From: Centroberyx gerrardi
Taxonomy: Eukaryota; Chordata; Actinopteri; Beryciformes; Berycidae
Assembly: GCF_048128805.1 (NCBI RefSeq)
Contig: NC_136003.1
Location: 29,565,565 to 29,629,564 of the forward strand
Direction: 5' to 3'
Length of the DNA: 64,000 nucleotides
The notes under the pieces are model-generated. The model ran no database searches and was not told the DNA's origin. It saw only the letters and a list, made by a program, of their open reading frames with translations. Below are positions 11,201 to 20,245 of this stretch, piece after piece. Position numbers and translations under genes: made by a program. Each line of letters starts with the position of its first letter. The first letter of the stretch is position 1.

Positions 11201-14200
11201 TGTCCTTACAAAGTGACGATAACATAATTTGGATGGAGAGTTTGCCGTCTCATTTGTGATTACTACAGCAGAATAAAATGCAGCAAATATCACCATTCAT
11301 TTTTCTGCCCCACGACACGTGTTGTCACATTTTTGTATTGCGATATGTTGAATTTCGATATATACGTGGTCCCATCCCTGCTCGGAGTGTGTGTATGACT
11401 TCTCTGACAGTGTTTTGTTTGATGCTGTCCCGTCTGCAGGGGAAGAACGCAGCGGCTAAGGATGGAAAAGCCTGTGCAGCTTCCAGGGACCAACCTCTGA
11501 TGTCAGTGGACCAAGAGGAGTACTACATCCCATCTGTTGACCTGCTTACTGCGCAGGTAACATGCTACCATAATATAGAATAGACTACGAACAACTGATA
11601 AAGTCCTGCACTACTGAAAAATTTTTTTTTTTTTTAAGAGTGAACCTGAAGAAGCATCTCATGTAAAATAAAATAACTTTTTCTAGAGCAGTGGTTCTCA
11701 AACTTTTTCACATCAAGGACCCCTAAACTGACACAAATTAGACCACGGACCCTCATTTGATAAGATTTTGTCCCAGTGTCCCCCATCTGATAGGATTTTT
11801 GCTTTTAGATGTTTTATTACAGAAAGTGTATGAAACCCATGACCAAAACAGTCATACATTCTGTCATTGTGTTACTTATGGATGGAATTATAGTGAAAAT
11901 AAATTATTCCCCTTTTTGCTGGGGACCCCCTGGAACCCCCTCAAGGACCCCTGGGGGTCCCCGGACCCCACTTTGAGAACCACTGTTCTAGAGAGTCAGT
12001 GCAGCAAGAATCAATACTTTGCAGTAGAATAGAGTATATTATACTACTACAGTAGATCCTGTATACTAGTATAATATTATATGATTGGGAGCATATTCTT
12101 GGTGTTTTCAGATCTGCTGCCCTCTACCTACAAACAGTGTTTTCCTCCAGTGTCACATAGCTTGCAGCACTGATTCATGACCATACTGTGAAATTCAAAA
12201 TGTGATTTATTTGTTGTTTATCTGTCAGGACCTGCTGTCTTTTGAGCTGCTGGACATCAACATCGTGCAGGAGCTGGAGAGCGTCCCAAACAACACTCCT
12301 GCTGGTAAGACCGCTCCGAACCAGTACAGCACAGAGACACTTGGCACGAAATACTAGCAGCTGCATAAAAGCAGAGTACAAATACATTAAAGGAACTATA
12401 TCATATAAAGCCAACTATGTAAGACTATATAAAAACAAACAAAAACAAACAATAAAATGACATGGCACAAACAGCAGCAGTCACACAGCGGCAGTAGCGA
12501 TCAAATAGAAAAGTAACAGTCAACGAGAGAACAAAAGGGGAACGGATAGAAACATAAAAGACCTTAAAAGCAGTTTTGAACTTCTGATCTTTTAGGCTGA
12601 TAATGATCTTTTTAATTGCCGAGTCTCCTGCCACCTTTGCCCCTTGACAAGATTTAGCAGGTTAAATCATTAAACCTGCAGCACCAGGTGCCTCTGAAGC
12701 GTGACTTCCCAGGCGACTGATTGGTCCGTCCACTGTGGTTTCTATCAGTTTCTATTGAAATGTAGTGTAATGTAGTGTATTTTAGTTTCCAGATGTCAAC
12801 AATATTCAGGCAACATTTACATACATTTCTCACTCTTAACCACAAATTTTCTCTCTTTTTTTTTTTTTTTTGTAAAAAGTGAATGTCAGGTGCTCCATGG
12901 CCAGACATTAAGACTGGCCTTTCCAACCGTTGGCTTTGCTACCAAGTGATACTCGGCTGCTTTGATTGCAGCACTGTAACCGAGCAACCACTCACAGCTG
13001 ATTGCTCATATAGAAAAAGTGATTGCACTTTGTCTCAAATCTCAGTCGAACTAAATGTGAAAGACGGTGAATTACAGCTTTGGGGAAGTTCAGACGTGTA
13101 TCTCTGAAAGCTGCCGTGTGCGTTTATTAAACGGTCTGGAACCTTCTCTGAGAATCCAGTTATTCTTTTGTTTTGTCTTCTTGGAACTAACTTTTATTGA
13201 AAGGCAGTAATAGTCAAAACTATGCTGACAGGCTCAATTATATTAGTTGCCTGTTGGTGACATTAGCCTTTTTGAATATTCTAGTCTAAAACATTGGGAA
13301 CTAGGGTTAGAAAAATAAAGAGTTTTTGAAGGCTGATACTGCTATTTTTGGATCAATATTGCAGATAGCTGATGTTTTGTGCCAATATTCAATATCTTTA
13401 AATTTGACCATTTTCCTGCCAACAAATTCCAAAAATTAGTTTCCCCCAGAATTTGATTCTTGTAAGGGTGGAAAAGCGTCTGAAACCCCATTTAGATTAT
13501 GGGACACTAAAACTCTCCACTGAAACACGGACAAATGAAAGTGTTTAGGTGGGCGAGCAGCTCCAGATTGTCGTCCCTGAAGAGTAAAACCTCCATCACC
13601 TCAGAGGTGGATGACACTGATTGGCTGATATCCGCTTTTCAACAAAAGGCCAATATCGGCTCGATACATCGGAAAATCAATACATCAGTGTAAGCTATTG
13701 GTAACTGTAGGGAGCTGATTGATCGACTGACTTGATTTCAATAGATCCGCTCTCTTCCCTCCATCCAGACATGACTCCCTGCATGTCCCCGCTGCCCCAC
13801 GAGGCCCACCTGCAGGACAAGAGCAGTCCCTCTTTGGGTCTGATCCAGGAAGAGACCGAGGTCGCCACTAGCATTATGGGTAATGAAGTTTCCCATTCAT
13901 TCACCTTTTTTTTTAAAGAGGAACTAAACCCCAAACTCAAATCTGTGTAATGCCTGACATCTAAAGGTAAAAAGCATGCTGCTGAAATTGCCATCTGCTA
14001 TTGGCTGATTTTTGGTGTCAGGTGATGTCACCTTCTATAGAGTACAACAGGTGGTGACATCACCTCGCACCAAAGATCAGCCAATAGCAAATAGCCATTT
14101 CATTAGCATGCATTTTACCATTAGATGTCAGGCTTTACACAGATTTGAGTTTTGTTGACGTTTTGTTGTTGGTTTGGTAAATTAAAGAAAAATGGGTAAC

Positions 14201-17200
14201 GCATGTGTTTATTCCCTTCCGTCAGATGTGCCCCAGGGGGCGGGGTCCGGAGCGGAAGGGGGCGGAGTCCCGGCCCAGGAGGAAGGGGAGGACGACATCA
14301 GCGGGACTCAGTTTGTGTGCGAGACCGTGATTCGCTCCCTGACCCTGGAGGAGGCTCCTGACCACGCCCCCCTCAGAGCGACCCGCCCCGGGACAGGGAA
14401 AGGTCAGTCAGCCACGGACCAGGCTAACAGTCTGGAAATAAATGACCTGAATGTAGAGCATTAAAAAGTCTTAAAATGTCTTCAGTACAGTTATTAGAAA
14501 TCTTATTTGTTTTCCTCATGCGATGACCACTCTTAGATCAATACAGATCAATACATCTGCTTTACTAACCACAACACAATTGGACTTAATGTCCCTTGAC
14601 AATTAATTTCATTTCTTATTCTGCCAATTTATAGTTTCAGAACTTTCATTAGCTGTGTTCAATCAGAAATAGAGTGGTTTTACCAGCTTTGTTTCTGTAT
14701 TTTCGGTTTCTGTTTTTTTAAATTGGTCTTAAATTGAATTCCAGGTAGCACTGAAAAGTTCTTAAAGACTTAAATTTGGTTCTCTGAAACCTGCAGATAC
14801 CCTGTATACAAAGTACCACAGAGTGTGACTGAGGATTTTTAAAATAAAAGATACAGCTCAGTAAAAAAGAGGAGAAATCATCCTTCTCACCAGTCAATGT
14901 ACTAATTGTTCCAAAATTAGTTGTAGTAGAATTAGCATGTATTATATAGTGGTCTACACTTTTACTCTCACTTTTTTGTGAGTGTTCTTGAGCTGTTTTT
15001 ATATGCATGTTATTTGCTGTCTTTCTACTCTGTTTTACATGGAACAAAAGTATTTTGAAAAAATATGATTGGTCATAAGTTCTGGCAAATATTTCTCATG
15101 AAATTTGTCTTCAAAAGTTTTTTAGAATAAAAAGTCCACACCCTGAAATATGTTCCCAAGGTGTATGAATTTATTAACCCCCATGTTGTGACGTTTGGAG
15201 CCGACGTCTGGATTTTCTTGGATTTGTGTGTGTTTACTTTTTTAACCTTTGTGTAACAAGGTAATCCCACTGCGAATAACTTTGCTTCAAAATACTCCCG
15301 GTGGAAAAACTTGAGCATCTAATTAAAATGCGAAATATTCACTGAGAAGTATTCATAACGGTCTTCCTGCTTCCTCCCAGTGGTGCGCCCGGCGGCCCAG
15401 GGTGGCTCCGCCTCCTCCTGTGTGAAGAGTAAAGCGGTGAAGACAGAGAAGAGTCCGGAGAGCAGCCCCAGCAGCTCCAACGCTCCCCTGAAACCTCCCG
15501 CCGCCCTGAAGGCGTCTCTCCCCGCCCCGCTCAAAGCCTCCCTGCCGGCCCCTCTGTCCGTGGCCCCGCCCCCGGCCCCGGGACCCGGCCCCAGCTCGGC
15601 CCCGCCCCCGCCCTCCGCCCCGCTCTCCGCTCCGCCCCGGGCCTCCGTGCTGCAGGAGCACAGGGTCACAGGTGAGGGTGTCTATCCTGGAAGGTCACAG
15701 GTTCGATGGTGGTTAAGTTCAAGTTTCAATTCAAATGAAACAGCTTTGGAAACTGTTCTGACCTGATATGAGAAAGATATTTAGGTCCTGATTTCACCAA
15801 ACTTGCTCAGATTTGTTATTGTGCATCTTGTGCTTTGTTCTGAGTCCTTGTGTTTGTGTTACATCATTCTGTTCTACGATTGATTGATGATCAGTTAGAT
15901 CTAGTTAGCCTCATTCTCTGTAAAGTCCTTGGAGACAGGCTGGCGATAAAGGGCTGTAGAAATAACTGAGACGTCGTCTCAACTTTTATTTTGACGCTGT
16001 GTTTACATGGGTTTTCTATTCACTGTTGGCTGGGTGGTGTTTAATAGGGCGCCCAGTGACTCATATTTTTCAGGCACTAAAGTCTCTCGGTCTAGTCTAA
16101 GTTAATGGCATTGCAACATTAGCTGACTTTTACACTTCCAACATTATCGATGCTGCATTTCAGACTGCCTCTCCATTCAGTTTGTGTCAGCACTCTGCAG
16201 CTCAGACACAGACACAGCACAGACTAGGACGGTTTGGTGCATGGCATCAATAAATGTTATTGTTTTAAAATGACATCAGCGAGAACCACCAGCTTCATGC
16301 ATCACAGCGACTGAAATGAATTCAAAACAGACATTTCCTTGGCAGGATGTTAATTTACCTGACCGGCCTCCCAGATGGTAACTTTGTATAGGAAACACTG
16401 GAACTGCTCTAAAATTAAAAGTGAATTAATAAATAAATTCATAAATAAGCACATACATTTCTATAGTATTGTATTTTATATGTTTTAGCATTTTTGTATG
16501 CTAAAACATAAAATACCAATGCAAAGAAAGAAGGAACATTGGTTTCGGTGACCTCATCGATGAAACATACTGCTGACTCAGTTTACTGTTCACGCTGTTC
16601 ATGCATTTGCAGAATCAATAAAAACAGAAGAAACTGTTTCCCAAACACATCACATGTATACGGACTTTGACTTTGTGGTTAGCCAACTATTCTGGTCCTG
16701 ATTAAACCTGATCAACCCTATTGATTCTGACTGAAACTGATAACCCAGGAAGCATGAGTGAAAGCTGAGGACAGGAGACTTTTCAGCATAACTTTGACTT
16801 AGAGCAGCACTCTCCTCTGTAAATTATCCTATTTTTAACTGTTTTTATCTGGGGAAAGTTGTTGAAAGTTGAGCATGCGTGATGTTTTCCAGCAACAAGC
16901 TGCTTCACATTCACACAGTTCCACACATTCAAACCTGGGATTTGAACCGGCAACTTTCTAACCTCTAGTCTACAGCTGCTTCATTCTGTTTTTATCCATT
17001 ATTATGTCTTTTTCTGGCGTATTTTATTTCTCTTAGCTTATGTGTTTAGAAAAAAGATCAAAATCTATAGATTCTGAAACTGATCAACTGTATTGATCCC
17101 GACACAGACGAGGGCGTGGAGTCGGATATCGAGAGCATCTGCGTGGAGCCGAGGGGGAAGGAGAGAGAGGAGGAGGAGGAGGAGGAGGAGGAGGAGAAGG

Positions 17201-18167
17201 AGACGGAGGGAGAGGAGAAGAGGGAGGGGAGGAGTCGCTCCTCCTCGGCCTCCTCAGAGGATTACATCATCATCCTCCCCGACTGCTTTGACACCAGTCG
17301 GCCACTAGGGGAGTCCATGTACAGGTACACACACGTTTTAAATGCCTTTCTTTTTTTGTCCAACAAGACTCCTTGCAATTACGGCATCAATTTCCCAGCA
17401 GCTATGGCTGAAGTCATCATGGAGGTCCAAGATGCTCGTAAATAATGGCTAAATATACAACAACCAGGCAAGAAAAAGAGATACCTGAAACAGATTGTTG
17501 TGGTGTGGCTGTAGATCCATTCAGTAATATTCTAAGTAAAAGTGAAAGGTTTAAGGTGGATTTGTTTCCAAACCCTTACTGTGACACAGTAAACTGTCTT
17601 GTCTTTAGCCCTTTCCCCTTCAGTCCTAGTCTCTACTAGCAAGCTACAAGTTGTAGCTTGAAAAGAGTCAGCTCAGTTAGCCTAAACCAACTTTTGTTTG
17701 GCTTTGTTAGCTAGATAACTAGCAAGCAGGCTAATTTAGCAAAACACCTGATCTTAATGTTAATATACGGTTAATACGCAACTACAAGCCACTATTAATG
17801 CTAGCTGCTACTAAATACATTAGCTAGTGTGCTAGTCAGATGTGTCAACAACAGGACAGTGACAGCTAACTATGGTTAGCTAGCTAACGAGCTGATATTA
17901 TCTAAAAACAATTTATCATAAGTTTCGAGTCAAAAGCAGCACAGAAATTAACCATGTCTTTTGAATTCTGTTGAAACAGCAAAAAGTTGTATGTTTAGAA
18001 ACAAAATTAGCCGTTCTCAGCCACTTTTGTCAAAGAGCTGAGGACCTCCAAGATGGCCGCCAGACAGTTAAAGCTGAGTAAGGCAGAACACACTGTGGTG
18101 ACCAGGGAGATATTCAGTAGGAGTCTGCACAAAAAGGGTGGTGGTTTCAGTCATGTTTCCCCCTCTG

Positions 18168-18234
<67 letters not shown>

Positions 18235-19344
18235 CTCATTCTCTCTGTAATTCCCCCTTCCTTGTCTCACTCCAGCTCGGCTCTGTCCCAGCCTGGCGAC
18301 GTCCCGGCTGAGACCCCCACCGACCCAGAAACCCCCTCTTCCGACGGCCCGGGCCGCACCACCCCGGAGGGGGAGCGGGGGGAGGCGGACGAGCCCGCCG
18401 CGGCCGCGGGGTCGGGGGGGCCGCGGGGGTCGGGGGGGTCCGGCGTGTCGGGGACCAGCAGCGCCAACGACATGCTGTGCACCTCTCAGACGCTGGACGA
18501 TGAGCCGCTGACGCCTGAAGTGGTGGCTCCGCCCAAAGCCATCCTCACCCCGAGGTCAGTCAGCTGGCCCAACATACACTTATATATTTCTACTTAACTT
18601 TATTCAAATCAAAGTGCTGTCAGGATGTTTGTATTTCACGCTGAAAATTACCACAGGTCCATTAGAAGTCTGAAAAAATATTAAATTAGCTCAAATTCGA
18701 GGCCTTTGAAAGTATTAAAATATCTTAAATTCTGTTATTAGAGGCATACATTTTTTCATCATGTAATAGCTGGTTCATTTTGTAATTTTAATGCAAATAT
18801 GATGACAGATTCGGTGATATTTAGTCGAGGCAGTGTTATTGGAAAGTAAGGCAAATGAAATAAGACAAATGCCATTAATTGTGTAGTTTGACTAAAAGCT
18901 GTGAATGGGAGCGGCAGTAGTTCTCATGTTAAATTGCATCAGCTGCACATGCATGTCCTCTCCTAGATTAATACAGAAGAAGGCTAACACAATGAGCCAA
19001 ACATGTTTTGTTTTGTCACATATGCTTTAATAAACGTTATTAGATATCATGTCCCTGAAGTGTTAATTTCCAATGAATTCATTTCCATTTTCATGTCCTT
19101 TTTCTTAAACTGCCAATTTATGATTTTACAACTTTCATTAGATCAGTTCAATCAGAAATCGGCTGTTTTGTCAGATTTTTGCATCTTTATTTTGGTTGTT
19201 AAAGTGGTCTTGAATTTAATTCCAGATAGCATTAAAAAGCTCTTAAACAGTCTTGAATTTGGCTTCCTGAAACCTGCAGATGCCCTGAATGAACTGTTAT
19301 GTAGGATGTGTTGTGTGTTGTGCAGTTTGTTGACTTTCATCTCA

Positions 19345-19375
<31 letters not shown>

Positions 19376-19470
19376 CTGCAGTCCAGAGAGCAGCGGACAG
19401 ACAGACACTAATGCTGCTGCTGCAGAGGGAGGAGCAGAGCGGTCTGAACTGTACCAGACTGAGGATGGTA

Positions 19471-19522
<52 letters not shown>

Positions 19523-19644
19523 CACACGGATGCATACACACTCGCCATGAATGCAGGCCCACATAAAATCCCGCAAATACTGAACACGCAAATAAATGGA
19601 TCATGCAAATACTGAACACACGCACGCATACACAGTGGATACAG

Positions 19645-19689
<45 letters not shown>

Positions 19690-19888
19690 TCTAGCAGTTG
19701 GGTAATAAAACCATATTGTTCTCTTTCACAAGAGGGTTTGCCAGACTAAATGATTCAGGACTTTTACAGGAATCATGTGTTTGTGTATAAACTTTATGTG
19801 GTTATCATGTGGTGTTTGTTAAAGGTATTCCTTCATACTCACATGCTTCATCTGGAACAGTGTGTCTCTGTTCATCGGCCTCTGTCTG

Positions 19889-19926
<38 letters not shown>

Positions 19927-20048
19927 TGTGTGTGTGTGTGTGATGGATCTTTTATTGTATCCCAGGATCTGTTCCTGACCAAACCCCCACAGACGAGACT
20001 GAAGCTGCTGAAGACACAGAGGAAGAAAACCCAGAGGACCCCAGGTCA

Positions 20049-20086
<38 letters not shown>

Positions 20087-20205
20087 TGCATACACACTCG
20101 ACATGAATGCAGGCCCACATAAAATCCCACAAATACTGAACACACAAATAAATGGATCATGCAAATACTGAACACACGCACGCATACACAGTGGATACAG
20201 TCACT

Positions 20206-20245
<40 letters not shown>

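Noticed and set aside
19152-20244. CVCVCV and HTHTHT ORFs
   Set aside because: CA/TG microsatellites in nbr1 introns.
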